Part shown: in pieces, positions 16,941 through 26,108 of the stretch
How positions within the stretch are numbered: position 1 is the stretch's first letter
Layout: each line of letters starts with the position of its first letter
Origin: Streptomyces platensis
Lineage (GTDB): Bacteria > Actinomycetota > Actinomycetes > Streptomycetales > Streptomycetaceae
Direction: 5' to 3'
DNA length: 64,000 bases
NCBI RefSeq assembly: GCF_008704855.1
Contig: NZ_CP023691.1
Coordinates: 7,750,001-7,814,000, forward strand
The notes under the pieces: model-generated
What the model saw: only the letters and a program-made list of their open reading frames with translations
Told to the model about the DNA's origin: nothing
Databases searched by the model: none
Program-made: the position numbers and the translations under genes

Positions 16941-18146
16941 ATGACCACCGAACCGATGGGAACCGTTGAACTGGCGGCAATGGGCGAGGACTTCGTCCGT
17001 GACCCCTTCGAGGTGTACGCGCGGCTGCGCGAGCGAGGCCCGGTGCATCGCGTACGCCTCCCGGAGGGCACGGTCGTCTGGCTGGTCGTCGGCCATGACG
17101 CGGTCCGCGCGACGCTCAGCGACTCCCGGCTGTCGAAGGAGTGGCGGCATGCCTCGTCCGCGCAGCCGATGCAGCCGGTGTCCAGCGGCGTGTCGATGCT
17201 CCGCGCCAACGCGCCGCAACACACCCGGCTGCGCGGCCTGGTGGCCCGTGCCTTCACCGCGCGCCGGGTGGCGTCCCTCGCGCCGCGCGTCCAGGAGCTG
17301 ACCGATGAGCTGCTGGCGGCGATGCTCGCCGCCCCCGACGGCCGCGCCGATCTCGTCGAGGCGCTGGCCTTCCCGCTCCCGATCACCGTCATCTGCGAGT
17401 TATTGGGTGTGCCCTTCCTGGAGCGGGACACCTTCCGCACCTGGACCGACATCCTGATGGTCGGCGCCCCCACGCCGCGGACCAAGGAAGTCCTGACGGC
17501 CATGACCGGCTATCTCGACGACCTGGTGGAGACCAAGCGTGCCCGGCCCGGCGACGACCTGCTGAGCGATCTGATCGCGGTGAGCGACGAGGGCGGCGAC
17601 CGGCTCAGTCATGAGGAACTCCTCGGCATGGCCCAGCTGTTGCTGATCGCCGGCTACGAGACCACCGGCAATCTCATCGCCAACGGCGTGCTGGCGCTGC
17701 TCACCCACCCGGAACAACTCGCCGCGCTGCGCGCCGATCTGTCCCTCATCGACGGCGCGGTCGAGGAGATGCTGCGCTACGACGGGCCGCTGGAGACGGC
17801 CACCTTCCGCTTCACCCTCGACCCGGTCGACATCGCGGGCACGGTGATCCCCGGCGGCGGCGAGGTCGTGCTCCCCGTGATCGCCGACTCCGGACGCGAC
17901 CCCCTCCGCTTCGACGACCCCGGCCGCTTCGACATCACCCGCGACGCCCGCGGCCATGTCGCCTTCGGCCATGGCATCCACTTCTGCCTGGGCGCCCCGC
18001 TCGCCCGTCTGGAGGCCCGGATCGCGGTGCGCACCCTCTTGGAACGCTGCCCGAAGCTGGAGTTGGACGCCCACCCGGCCGACCTGCGCTGGCGGCTGGG
18101 CGCACTGCTCCGCGGCCCACGGAATCTCCCGGTCCGCTGGTCGTGA
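16941..18146 (+). CDS. Cytochrome P450 (CYP107-like)
   Basis: A 401-residue soluble bacterial P450. I-helix LIAGYETTGNL (Thr for O2 activation), K-helix EEMLR (ExxR), haem loop FGHGIHFCLG with ligand Cys near residue 349. All signature residues are intact, so it should be a catalytic monooxygenase. AGGAGG lies just before the ATG. No ferredoxin gene is adjacent. A terminator follows, so it is probably expressed separately from the Rieske gene downstream, although the two could act in one pathway. Substrate unknown. Confidence 0.93.
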   Translation: MTTEPMGTVELAAMGEDFVRDPFEVYARLRERGPVHRVRLPEGTVVWLVVGHDAVRATLSDSRLSKEWRHASSAQPMQPVSSGVSMLRANAPQHTRLRGLVARAFTARRVASLAPRVQELTDELLAAMLAAPDGRADLVEALAFPLPITVICELLGVPFLERDTFRTWTDILMVGAPTPRTKEVLTAMTGYLDDLVETKRARPGDDLLSDLIAVSDEGGDRLSHEELLGMAQLLLIAGYETTGNLIANGVLALLTHPEQLAALRADLSLIDGAVEEMLRYDGPLETATFRFTLDPVDIAGTVIPGGGEVVLPVIADSGRDPLRFDDPGRFDITRDARGHVAFGHGIHFCLGAPLARLEARIAVRTLLERCPKLELDAHPADLRWRLGALLRGPRNLPVRWS

Positions 18147-18212
18147 CGGCCCGGCGCGGCCCGTCGAGGGGTGCCGCGCGCCGCGCCGGTCCGACGCGCC
18201 TGATCACCACGG

Positions 18213-18247
18213 GGAGCCCTGGCCTGACGACCTCGGGCCAGGGCTCC
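18213..18247 (+). terminator. Terminator after the P450 gene
   Basis: A perfect 12-bp stem (18213-18224 with 18236-18247) with an 11-base loop. The rest of the 311-base gap before the Rieske gene shows no coding frame and should hold its promoter. Confidence 0.7.
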
Positions 18248-18457
18248 GCCACGGCCGGGGAGTCATGGCCGGGAGCCAAATGGCCCAGCAAATGATCCGC
18301 CGGACGGGCCCCCGTCACCCTCGGGGGCGAGCCTGATTGCCGTCGTACCGGGGGAATCGCACAAGGTGATCCCGGAGAACCCCTACGGCGCGCTGCCCGC
18401 CGGATACCCGACGTTCTCCCGTTCCGTATCACTGACCCGCGTGCGAGGGAGAAACGT

Positions 18458-19654
18458 ATGACCCAGGCTCAGCCCGCAAGGGACGGAACCATGGCGTCCG
18501 GTGGCCCGGACCGGATGCGGGAATACCGCCCCGGAGCGACGGCCGACCTCCGGCGTACGGGAATCAATCCGAATTTCTGGTATCCGGTCGCGGTATCCGG
18601 AAGCGTGCCGAAGAACAAGGCCTTCGCCACCGCCTTCGCGGGGGAGCGGATCGCGCTCTATCGCGGCGCGAGCGGCGCGGTCTTCGCGCTGGAGGACCGG
18701 TGCGCCCACCGCCAGGTACCGCTGAGCCTGGGCGTCGTGGAGGGCGAGACGCTGCGCTGCTGCTACCACGCCTGGGCCTATCGCGGGAACGGCCGGATCT
18801 CGCAGATCCCCTACCTTCCCAAGGGAGTCGACCGGCCGCCGCGCGGGGTGCGCTCCTATCCGGTCCGCGAACGGTACGGCCTCGTATTCGTCTTCCCGGG
18901 TGATCCGGAGAAAGCGCCCACGACCCCGCTGCCCGAGCTGCCGGAATACGATTCGGCCAAGCACAAGACCATGGTGTTTTCGCGCACGGTGCACTGCCAC
19001 TACTCGTTCATGCACGAAAACCTGCTGGATATGAACCACCAGTTCCTGCACCGCGGTGTTCTCGGCAAGATCCAGCCCAAGCTCCTCGGGTACGACACCG
19101 GTCCGGAATTCGTCGAGGCCCGGTATCTGTTCACTTCCGCCGGCGGAAAGAAGGACCGCGGCGCCGGTCTGCTGTCCGGTGAGGGATTCGGCGGCGGCGA
19201 GTCGCCCGACGTCATCACCGTGCGCACCGAGTACCCCTATCAGACCCTCCTCGCGGTTCCCGAGAAGTCCGACCTCCCGTCCTTCTCCCTCTGGGCGGCC
19301 TACGTCCCGGAGGACACGGAGCAGCGCACCAATCACGCCTATGGCCTGCTCATGATCGCGAAGCCGCCGATCCCGGGAGCCCTCCATCTCGCCTGGCCGC
19401 TGATCCGGCGCTTCACCGAGCGGGTGTTCGCCGAGGACCGGATGGCGGTCGAGGCCGAGCAGCGGGCCTGGGACGAGCAGGGCGAGGACTGGAACCAGGA
19501 GGTCTTCCCGCTGATCCTCGATGTCCGTGACGTGCTGCGCACCAACGGGGTCCCCATCCGTCCCGAATCCGCCCTCTGCGGCGCCGCCGCGCTGTGCGAC
19601 GGCTCACCGCGGGCCGGCGCCACCTCGGAGGCCGGATCCCCGCAGCCGGGCTGA
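18458..19654 (+). CDS. Rieske non-haem iron oxygenase, alpha subunit type
   Basis: A 398-residue oxygenase. The Rieske [2Fe-2S] site is C-x-H-x16-C-x2-H (CAHRQVPL through RCCYHAW, about residues 85-110). The catalytic iron site is ENLLDMNHQFLH, an Asp with two His. The spacing between the His residues is three, one less than the usual four. It resembles aromatic-ring hydroxylating and vanillate-demethylase-type oxygenases. No reductase or ferredoxin partner is encoded nearby. The C-terminal 25 residues are Gly/Ala/Ser-rich and probably disordered. Substrate unknown. Confidence 0.85.
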   Translation: MTQAQPARDGTMASGGPDRMREYRPGATADLRRTGINPNFWYPVAVSGSVPKNKAFATAFAGERIALYRGASGAVFALEDRCAHRQVPLSLGVVEGETLRCCYHAWAYRGNGRISQIPYLPKGVDRPPRGVRSYPVRERYGLVFVFPGDPEKAPTTPLPELPEYDSAKHKTMVFSRTVHCHYSFMHENLLDMNHQFLHRGVLGKIQPKLLGYDTGPEFVEARYLFTSAGGKKDRGAGLLSGEGFGGGESPDVITVRTEYPYQTLLAVPEKSDLPSFSLWAAYVPEDTEQRTNHAYGLLMIAKPPIPGALHLAWPLIRRFTERVFAEDRMAVEAEQRAWDEQGEDWNQEVFPLILDVRDVLRTNGVPIRPESALCGAAALCDGSPRAGATSEAGSPQPG

Positions 19655-19860
19655 CCGGCCCGGCTCGTGGTGGCGGCCGCCCCGGCTCGGGCAGCTGCCG
19701 TCTGACCGGCATCACCGCAGGTCGGACGCCCTATGGCGGTGACGTACGGTGGGTGCGCGGGTGCAGCCGGTGGTGGGCCGACGGTGGGCGGGGGATCGTG
19801 GCAAGGTGGTGGGTGAGGTGCCTCCCTCGCCCATCCCCTGATTCCGATGTGGAGGCTCGC

Positions 19861-20238
19861 ATGGACGACAAGGAGTTCTTCCGGGCAGTGGCGGACCGCG
19901 CGAGGCTCTCGCGGCAGGAAGGGGCCGATCTCACCCGCGCCACCCTCGAAACGCTCGCACTGCGTCTGAGCGACGGCGAAGCCCGCGATCTGGCCCTCGA
20001 ACTTCCCGAGCCGCTGCGTGTCTCGCTGAAGCGGGAGCGGCGGGAGATGGAGATCTTCGGGCCGGACGAGTCGATCCGCAGGGTACGAGCGCGCACCGGC
20101 CTGTCCGCGTCGGAAGCCGACCGTGGTGTACGGGCGGTCCTCGGCACTCTTCAAGAGGCCGTCTCCCGTAAGGAGTTCGGGCACGCCATGTCGCAACTCG
20201 GCAAGGAGTACACGCAGTTGGTGGAGACCACGCGCTGA
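19861..20238 (+). CDS. DUF2267 family protein
   Basis: A 125-residue helical protein, MDDKEFFRAVADRA at the N-terminus. It contains two similar helical halves (ATLETLALRLSDGEARDLAL and GVRAVLGTLQEAVSRKEF), the pattern of DUF2267 proteins. ATG at 19861 follows a GGAGG-like site. Members are often stress-associated, but the molecular role is unknown. Confidence 0.75.
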   Translation: MDDKEFFRAVADRARLSRQEGADLTRATLETLALRLSDGEARDLALELPEPLRVSLKRERREMEIFGPDESIRRVRARTGLSASEADRGVRAVLGTLQEAVSRKEFGHAMSQLGKEYTQLVETTR

Positions 20239-20560
20239 CCCGCGGTCGCTTTCTCGGGGCCGTCGTCCCGTCGCCGCCTTACGGAGTCGTCGCCCTGCTC
20301 CGCGGCGAATGGTCGGCGGCTGGGGCGGTGTGGCCGGCCTCCACGAGGACTCCCGATCGCGCGGACGGCCGGGCGGTCGTTGCCCCTTCGGGCTGCGGCT
20401 TGCCCGGCCGCGCGGATCGAAGGTGGTCCTCGCACACACCTTGTGGCCCACGTCACTGTCTGGCTAAGCTCCGGCACGATTCGGGCACATTTCCTCCGTA
20501 AGTTGACCTATTAGTGTGCCTGATCTTCATGATCTGCCCACATGTGTGAGGTGGCTTCGC
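20239..20560. other. Intergenic region before the radical SAM RiPP cluster
   Basis: No gene seen. TTGACC at 20503-20508 with an A/T-rich TCATGAT about 18 bases later is a possible promoter for the cluster. Confidence 0.35.
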
Positions 20561-20746
20561 ATGGAACGGTCAACGGCATCCCCGGCAGACGGCGCACCCT
20601 CCGACTTACCGAGCGTCTCCTCCCGGGCCGTGACGGCGGACGGCCTGACACGCGTCCGCACCAGCGGTCGTCCGCACCGCCCGGTACGGACTCCGCACGG
20701 CGATGCCCACCGCGGCGCCGCGAGACCGTCCCCGGGCCGTCCCTGA
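20561..20746 (+). CDS. Possible short ORF coupled to the MFS gene
   Basis: A 61-codon frame with a good GAGGTG ribosome-binding site 7 bases upstream. Its TGA overlaps the MFS ATG by one base (TGATG). The MFS ATG itself has no ribosome-binding site, so translation through this frame may deliver ribosomes to it. The product is Arg/Pro-rich at its C-terminus with no domain. It may instead be untranslated leader. Confidence 0.3.
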   Translation: MERSTASPADGAPSDLPSVSSRAVTADGLTRVRTSGRPHRPVRTPHGDAHRGAARPSPGRP

Positions 20747-22017
20747 TGACCGGGACCGCGCCGGCGGTGGCACCGGCCGCACCGCTGCCCCATGTCCGCC
20801 GCGATATCCGGCTGTTCTGGTGGGCGGGTACCTGCGACGCCCTGGGCAGCCAGACATCGGGGCTGGTCCTGCCCCTGTTGCTGCTGACCCTCGGCCGGTC
20901 ACCCGCCGAGGTCGGAGCCCTCGCCGGACTCTCCGCGGTCGCGACGCTGCTGCTCGGCCCGTTCGCCGCCGTCCCCGCCGACCGCGGGGCGCGCAAGCAT
21001 CTGATGGTGGGCTCCGCACTGGTCTCCGCCGCCGCGATGGCCGGGGTCACCGCCGCCGTCGCGGCGGGGCCGGTCCCGCTGGCCGTGCTCATCGCCGCCG
21101 TGCTCGTCGAGCGGTGTGCGACGTCCTGTTACGAGGCCGCGGCGCTCGGCACCGTCGCCCTGGTGTGCCCGCCCGGGGAGTACCGTCGCGTCCTGTCCCG
21201 ATTACAGGCGGGGGAGCGGGGCGCCCTCGTGCTCGGGCCCGCACTGGGCGGGCTGCTCTTCCACGCCGAACGCTGGCTGCCGTTCCTCGCGGACGCTCTC
21301 TCCTACGCCGTCGCGGCGGGCTGTATCGGCGCCATGCGCGCGCCCCTCGCTCCGCCCCGTGAGCAGCAGTCTCCGGCCGGAGCGGTGCGCCGCGGCCGGC
21401 GGGCCCGGCTCGCCGAAGCCGCAGCCGGGCTGGCGCTGATCCGCCGTGAACCCTTCCTGCGGATGGCGCTCCTGTGGATCTCGGCCGTCAACGCCCTGCT
21501 CGTCGCGCTGTATTACACGACGGTGTTCGCCCTTCAGCACGACGGCCGGGGCGCGGCACCGCTGGGACTGGTCCTCGCGCTCGCCGGGGCGGCCGGCCTG
21601 GCCGGAGCGCTCGCCGCACCCCGGATCGCCGGCCGGCGCTCCGCCGGCCGGGTGCTGGTGACGGTCTCCTGGCTGATGGTGCCGCCCGCCGCGGCCCTCG
21701 CGATGGCCCGCGACGCCTGGCACTTCGGCCTGCTCTTCGGTCTGCTGTGTCTGCTGACGCCGGTGGCCACCGTGGCGCTCCAGGCCCGGATCATCCAGGT
21801 CATCCCACCCGGACTCCAGGCCCGCACCGGGACCGTGCTGGCCACCGTGTCGGGCGCGACCGCCGCCGTGGCGCCCGCCCTGGCCGGGCTGTCGGCCGAC
21901 CGGGCCGGAGCCGCCGTCACCCTCCTCGGCTGCGCCGCACTGCTGGCCGTGCTCGCGCTCCATACGACCTGCGTGGCACCGTCCCGCACCCGCTGCGCCG
22001 GTTCGGAGGCCGCATGA
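20746..22017 (+). CDS. MFS transporter, RiPP cluster 1
   Basis: A 423-residue membrane protein with about 12 hydrophobic segments. It has the MFS loop motif between helices 2 and 3 (GPFAAVPADRGARKHL) and the topology of drug/peptide exporters of the MFS_3 type. The chosen ATG lacks its own ribosome-binding site, and an in-frame ATG at 20542 would add a non-hydrophobic 68-residue extension. The stop overlaps the S9 peptidase start by 4 bases. It is a probable exporter of the modified peptide encoded downstream. A similar MFS-S9 pair occurs at 45860-48983. Confidence 0.85.
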   Translation: MTGTAPAVAPAAPLPHVRRDIRLFWWAGTCDALGSQTSGLVLPLLLLTLGRSPAEVGALAGLSAVATLLLGPFAAVPADRGARKHLMVGSALVSAAAMAGVTAAVAAGPVPLAVLIAAVLVERCATSCYEAAALGTVALVCPPGEYRRVLSRLQAGERGALVLGPALGGLLFHAERWLPFLADALSYAVAAGCIGAMRAPLAPPREQQSPAGAVRRGRRARLAEAAAGLALIRREPFLRMALLWISAVNALLVALYYTTVFALQHDGRGAAPLGLVLALAGAAGLAGALAAPRIAGRRSAGRVLVTVSWLMVPPAAALAMARDAWHFGLLFGLLCLLTPVATVALQARIIQVIPPGLQARTGTVLATVSGATAAVAPALAGLSADRAGAAVTLLGCAALLAVLALHTTCVAPSRTRCAGSEAA

Positions 22018-23864
22018 GCACGACCGCGGCACACCTCACCGCACAGCCCCCGGCCGGCACCGGCTTCCGGGTCTACCACCCGGCACTGCCCGAGGTCTGT
22101 CCACGCGACCCGGCGCGGATGGCGCTGGCCGCGGACGCCGACGGCCGCTGCGAGATCTTCACCTGGAACGCCGTCACCGGCACCGCCCGCCAGGTCACCG
22201 ACAGCCCGCACGGCACCCTGCACTGCGCCCTCGACGCCGACGCCCGGGTGTGGTGGTTCGCGGAGGACCGTCACGGCCACGGACTCTGGTACTTCCAGGA
22301 CTTCGAGGGCGGAGCGCGGCAGCCGGGCCTGACCGGCCTGGCACCGGGCCTCCCGCACGGCCTCGCCGTCAGCGACGCCGGGACGGTGGCCCTCGGCTTG
22401 GGGGACGGCAGCGGAATGACCGTCCACCTCGGGAGACCGGGCGGCCCGGCCCGGCAGGTGTGGACCGTCGACGGGCAGGCGCTGCTGACCGGCATCTCAC
22501 CCTCGGGAGGGCTGCTGGCCGTGTCCGGGGCGGCCGGCTCCGACCGGGCGGTCACGCTCGTGACCTGCTCCGGGAAGGTGCTCGACCAGCTCTCCGGACA
22601 CCACGGCCGGCTCTGGGCGCTCGGCTTCGCACCGTCCCCGGCGGGCACCGAGCTGCTGCTGGTCCAGGAGCACGACGACCGCTACCGGCTGGCCACATGG
22701 CGGCCCGGCAGCGGACTGCTGCCCCAGGACTGGTGCCGCTTCGACACCGAGATCACCGCGCGCTGGTACCCCGCGGAACGCCGTGTCCTCATCCGCCAGG
22801 ACCGCCACGGCCGTTCCACCCTCGCCGCGGCCGACCTCGACCGGCGCACCCTGACCCCGGTACCGTCCCCGCCCGGCACCCTGCTCGACGCCGCCCCGCA
22901 CCCGGGCGACGACGTGCACTACCTCTGGACCGACACCGCCACCCCGCCCCGGATGTGCTCCACCGCCGGCACCCGGCTCCCGGAACTCGCCACCCTGCCC
23001 GCCCCCGCACCCGGCCGGCACCGCGAACTGTGGACCCCCGGCCCGGACGGGCCCGTGCACACCCTCCTCAGCGAACCGGAACCGGTCACCGGCCGCCGGC
23101 CCCCGCTGGTCTTCCTGGTGCACGGCGGCCCCGCCGACCACGACCGTGACGCCTACGACCCGGAGGTGCACTCCCTGGTCGCCTCCGGGTTCGCCGTCGC
23201 CCGGGTCAACTACCGCGGCTCCACCGGCTACGGCCCCCGCTGGCGCGCCGCGTACGGCGCCGGCGTCGGGCTGACCCAGGTCGCCGACCTCGTCGCGGTC
23301 CGCGGCGATCTGCTCCGCCGCGGCCTGGCCCGAGCGGACGCGATCGGCCTGTGGGGCACCTCCTGGGGCGGCTACCTGGCCCTGCTCGCGCTCGGCACCC
23401 GGCCGGACCTCTGGCAGGCGGGCGTCGCCGTCAAACCCGTCGCCGACTGCGCGGCGGCGTACCGCACCGGCACCCCCGCCCTGCGCGCCCTGGACGAGCG
23501 GCTGTTCGGCGGCACGCCGGACACGGTGCCCGAGCGCTACGCGCGGAGCTCACCCCTCCACTACGCCGCCGATGTCCGTGCCCCGCTGCTGGTGATCGCC
23601 GCCACCCTCGACACCAAATGCCCGCCCGGCCAGGTACGGAGCTACCTCGGCGCACTGCGGCGGGCCGGGGCGGCACACGAGTCGATGTGGCTGGAGACCG
23701 GCCACGACGGCTACACCGGCGCCCACCACGTGGCCGTACTGCACCGCGCGCTGGGCTTCCTGGACCAGCATCTGCGCCGCGCCCCCGCGGCCCACCGAAC
23801 CCCCCGTCCCCCGGTGGACGGGGTCTCCGGAGGCACCGGCCCGTCCGGTGCCCCCGGGGCGTAA
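22014..23864 (+). CDS. S9 prolyl-oligopeptidase-like serine peptidase, RiPP cluster 1
   Basis: A 616-residue enzyme. The N-terminal two-thirds looks like a beta-propeller. The C-terminal alpha/beta-hydrolase domain has VNYRGSTGYG and the nucleophile loop GTSWGGYLA (Ser near 450). Asp near 533 and His near 564 (ETGHDGY) complete a triad. No signal peptide, so it acts in the cytoplasm. Size and fold gate fit cleavage of short peptides, which suits leader removal from the 39-residue precursor encoded 37 bases downstream. The last 30 residues are Pro/Gly-rich. Confidence 0.85.
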   Translation: MSTTAAHLTAQPPAGTGFRVYHPALPEVCPRDPARMALAADADGRCEIFTWNAVTGTARQVTDSPHGTLHCALDADARVWWFAEDRHGHGLWYFQDFEGGARQPGLTGLAPGLPHGLAVSDAGTVALGLGDGSGMTVHLGRPGGPARQVWTVDGQALLTGISPSGGLLAVSGAAGSDRAVTLVTCSGKVLDQLSGHHGRLWALGFAPSPAGTELLLVQEHDDRYRLATWRPGSGLLPQDWCRFDTEITARWYPAERRVLIRQDRHGRSTLAAADLDRRTLTPVPSPPGTLLDAAPHPGDDVHYLWTDTATPPRMCSTAGTRLPELATLPAPAPGRHRELWTPGPDGPVHTLLSEPEPVTGRRPPLVFLVHGGPADHDRDAYDPEVHSLVASGFAVARVNYRGSTGYGPRWRAAYGAGVGLTQVADLVAVRGDLLRRGLARADAIGLWGTSWGGYLALLALGTRPDLWQAGVAVKPVADCAAAYRTGTPALRALDERLFGGTPDTVPERYARSSPLHYAADVRAPLLVIAATLDTKCPPGQVRSYLGALRRAGAAHESMWLETGHDGYTGAHHVAVLHRALGFLDQHLRRAPAAHRTPRPPVDGVSGGTGPSGAPGA

Positions 23865-23901
23865 GAACCGTTCCGTAACCGGCAGAAGAGGAGAAGCAGC
23901 C

Positions 23902-24021
23902 ATGCAGAAGGACATCATCCACAACGACCCGCTCGCGGGTGACGAGGAGAACCGCAGACCGAGCATCGGCGTCACGGTGACCGTCCCGTTCCGTAACGCC
24001 GAGGACACCGAGGAGGACTGA
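23902..24021 (+). CDS. Putative RiPP precursor peptide (39 aa)
   Basis: A 39-residue peptide with a GAGGAG-type ribosome-binding site upstream of its ATG. Residues 1-20 are polar and charged (leader-like, ending EENRRP). Residues 21-30 read SIGVTVTVPF, an alternating beta-branched stretch. The tail (31-39) is very acidic. There is no Cys, so lanthionine or sactionine chemistry is excluded. It sits between the peptidase and a cobalamin-type radical SAM C-methyltransferase, and a strong hairpin directly follows its stop. The core is inferred to be the VTVTVPF region, with Val/Thr/Pro/Phe carbons as methylation targets. Confidence 0.75.
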   Translation: MQKDIIHNDPLAGDEENRRPSIGVTVTVPFRNAEDTEED

Positions 24022-24027
24022 CCCTCC

Positions 24028-24060
24028 CCGGCCGGCCCGGTGGCACACCGGGCCGGCCGG
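24028..24060 (+). terminator. Hairpin between precursor and radical SAM gene
   Basis: A perfect 15-bp stem (24028-24042 with 24046-24060) and 3-base loop begin 7 bases after the precursor stop. It is probably a partial terminator or mRNA 3'-end stabiliser that makes precursor transcript more abundant than enzyme transcript. Confidence 0.8.
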
Positions 24061-24125
24061 ACCGCCGCACCTCACCGGCCGGCCGTCGGCCACCTCCCAC
24101 CCCACCTGTCGTACGAGGAGCCGCC

Positions 24126-26060
24126 ATGCGCGTCCTGCTGGTCAACATGCCCTGGTCCCCGATCGACCTGCCGTCCCTTGCCCTCGGCATCCTGAGACGA
24201 AGCGTCGACGAGCGCACCTCCGGCCGGGCCGATGTCCTGCACGCGAACCTGGAGTTCACCGACTGGATCACCCGGCGGACCGAGTTCACCGCGGACGACT
24301 ACCAGTACTACGCACTCTCCTCCTACTTCATGGGATGCGGCGACTGGGTGTTCTCCTCCGCCCTCTACGACGACCCCGAGTGGCGGGTGCCGGAGTTCAC
24401 CGCCTCGATGCGCGGCAAACTGCGTGACGAGCGGATGCGGATGTCCAAGGAACTGCACCGCGTGGTACCGGAGTTCGTGCAGGAGACCGCCGAGCGGATC
24501 GTCGCGGCCGGCCCCGACGTCGTCGGCTTCACCTCCACCTTCCAGCAGAACACCGCCGCGCTCGCCGCCGCCAAGTACGTCAAGCGCCTCGCTCCGCACA
24601 TCAGAACCGTCATGGGCGGCGCCAACTGCGACGCCGAACAGGGCCACGCCACCCACCGCAACTTCCCGTTCGTGGACTTCGTGGTCCGCGGCGAGGGCGA
24701 GGCCGCCTTCCCCCAGCTGCTCACCGCGCTCGACGAGGGCGGCGACCTGTCCGCCGTCCCCGGGCTGTGCCACCGCGGCGCCGACGGCGAAAGCGTCGCG
24801 AACCCGATGAGCACCAGACCGCTGCCGCCCGCGACCATCCTGCCGCCCGACTACAGCGGCTACTTCGAGCGGCTGGCGTCCTCCGTCGCCCGCAACTGGG
24901 TGGAGCCCAAACTCGTCGTCGAGGGGGCCCGCGGCTGCTGGTGGGGGGAGAAGCACCACTGCACCTTCTGCGGACTCAACGGCTCCTTCATGCAGTTCCG
25001 CAGCAAGAGCCCCGAGACCTTCTACGAAGAGATCATGGACCTGGCCCGCCGGCACCGGGTGCTGGACATGTACCTCGTCGACAACATCCTCGACATGGGC
25101 TACCTCACCACCGTCCTGCCCCGCATCATCGACAGCGGCTACGACCTGCGGATGCATATCGAGATCAAGGCCAATATGCGCCGGCCCCAGCTGCGCACCC
25201 TCGCCCGGGCCGGAATGATCTACGTCCAGCCGGGCATCGAGAGCCTCAACAGCCGGGTGCTGGACCTGATGGACAAGGGCGTCAGCGGCTGCCAGAACGT
25301 CCGTATGCTCCGGGACGGAGCCGAGACCGGACTCTCCGTCTCCTGGAACTACCTCCACGGCTTCCCCGGCGAGAGCGCCTCGGACTACGAGCCCGTCATC
25401 GCCCAGATACCGGCCCTGGAACACCTCGACCCGCCGGTCGACCTGTCCGCCCGTATTGCCATCGAACGCTTCAGCCCGTACTTCAACCGGCCCGAACTCG
25501 GCTTCACCGGTCTGCGCCCCGAGGAGCACTACCGCTTCACCTACGACCTGCCCGAATCCGAACTCCTCGATATGGCCTATGTCTTCGAGGCACCCGAACG
25601 CGGGATCACCAAGCCCACCGTCACCGCGCTCAACGAGGCCCTCGCCGCCTGGAAGAAGCGCCACGCGGACAGCAGACTCACCCACGCGGACCTCGGCGAC
25701 CGCATCGTGCTCGTCAGCCGCCGGCACGCCTTCGACTGGGGCGCCCTGGAACTCACCGCACCCACCGAGATCGCCGCCTTCCGGCTGCTCGACCAGCCGC
25801 ACGCCCCCGCCGCCCTGACCCGCAAGCTCGCCGCCAAGCTTCCCGGGCACCCCGTCGACGAGGCCGCCGTCCACGCCCTCCTCCAGCACTGGGTGACGCT
25901 CGGGCTGGTCTTCACCGACGGCGGCCAGTACGTCCACCTGGCACCGGCCGCCGTCAACGAGGACCTGCTGCGCCTCGACTTCATGCGCCACACCCATGCC
26001 GTGGCGGCCCCGCCGGAGCGACCCGACGACGCCGCCCGGCCCCTCGTCGCCCACGTCTGA
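24126..26060 (+). CDS. Cobalamin-dependent radical SAM RiPP C-methyltransferase
   Basis: A 644-residue enzyme. The N-terminal 210 residues form a B12-binding-type domain (MRVLLVNMPWSPIDLPSLAL; VVGFTSTFQQN; MGGANCD). The radical SAM domain follows with a non-canonical cluster motif GCWWGEKHHCTFCG, Cys-x7-Cys-x2-Cys at residues 271, 279 and 282, instead of CxxxCxxC. This motif and length are characteristic of the RiPP maturation radical SAM 1 (C-methyltransferase) family. Expected chemistry is methylation of unactivated carbons of a ribosomal peptide. The last 150 residues include a winged-helix-like segment that could bind the leader. AGGAG precedes the ATG. Confidence 0.9.
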   Translation: MRVLLVNMPWSPIDLPSLALGILRRSVDERTSGRADVLHANLEFTDWITRRTEFTADDYQYYALSSYFMGCGDWVFSSALYDDPEWRVPEFTASMRGKLRDERMRMSKELHRVVPEFVQETAERIVAAGPDVVGFTSTFQQNTAALAAAKYVKRLAPHIRTVMGGANCDAEQGHATHRNFPFVDFVVRGEGEAAFPQLLTALDEGGDLSAVPGLCHRGADGESVANPMSTRPLPPATILPPDYSGYFERLASSVARNWVEPKLVVEGARGCWWGEKHHCTFCGLNGSFMQFRSKSPETFYEEIMDLARRHRVLDMYLVDNILDMGYLTTVLPRIIDSGYDLRMHIEIKANMRRPQLRTLARAGMIYVQPGIESLNSRVLDLMDKGVSGCQNVRMLRDGAETGLSVSWNYLHGFPGESASDYEPVIAQIPALEHLDPPVDLSARIAIERFSPYFNRPELGFTGLRPEEHYRFTYDLPESELLDMAYVFEAPERGITKPTVTALNEALAAWKKRHADSRLTHADLGDRIVLVSRRHAFDWGALELTAPTEIAAFRLLDQPHAPAALTRKLAAKLPGHPVDEAAVHALLQHWVTLGLVFTDGGQYVHLAPAAVNEDLLRLDFMRHTHAVAAPPERPDDAARPLVAHV

Positions 26061-26108
26061 CCCCCGCCCGGCCCGCAGCAGGACTCATCCGCCCCGCAGG
26101 AGAACGCC

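Noticed and set aside
20542..20745. Upstream start for the MFS protein adding 68 residues
   Set aside because: The extension is Arg/Pro-rich and not membrane-like, and has no ribosome-binding site.
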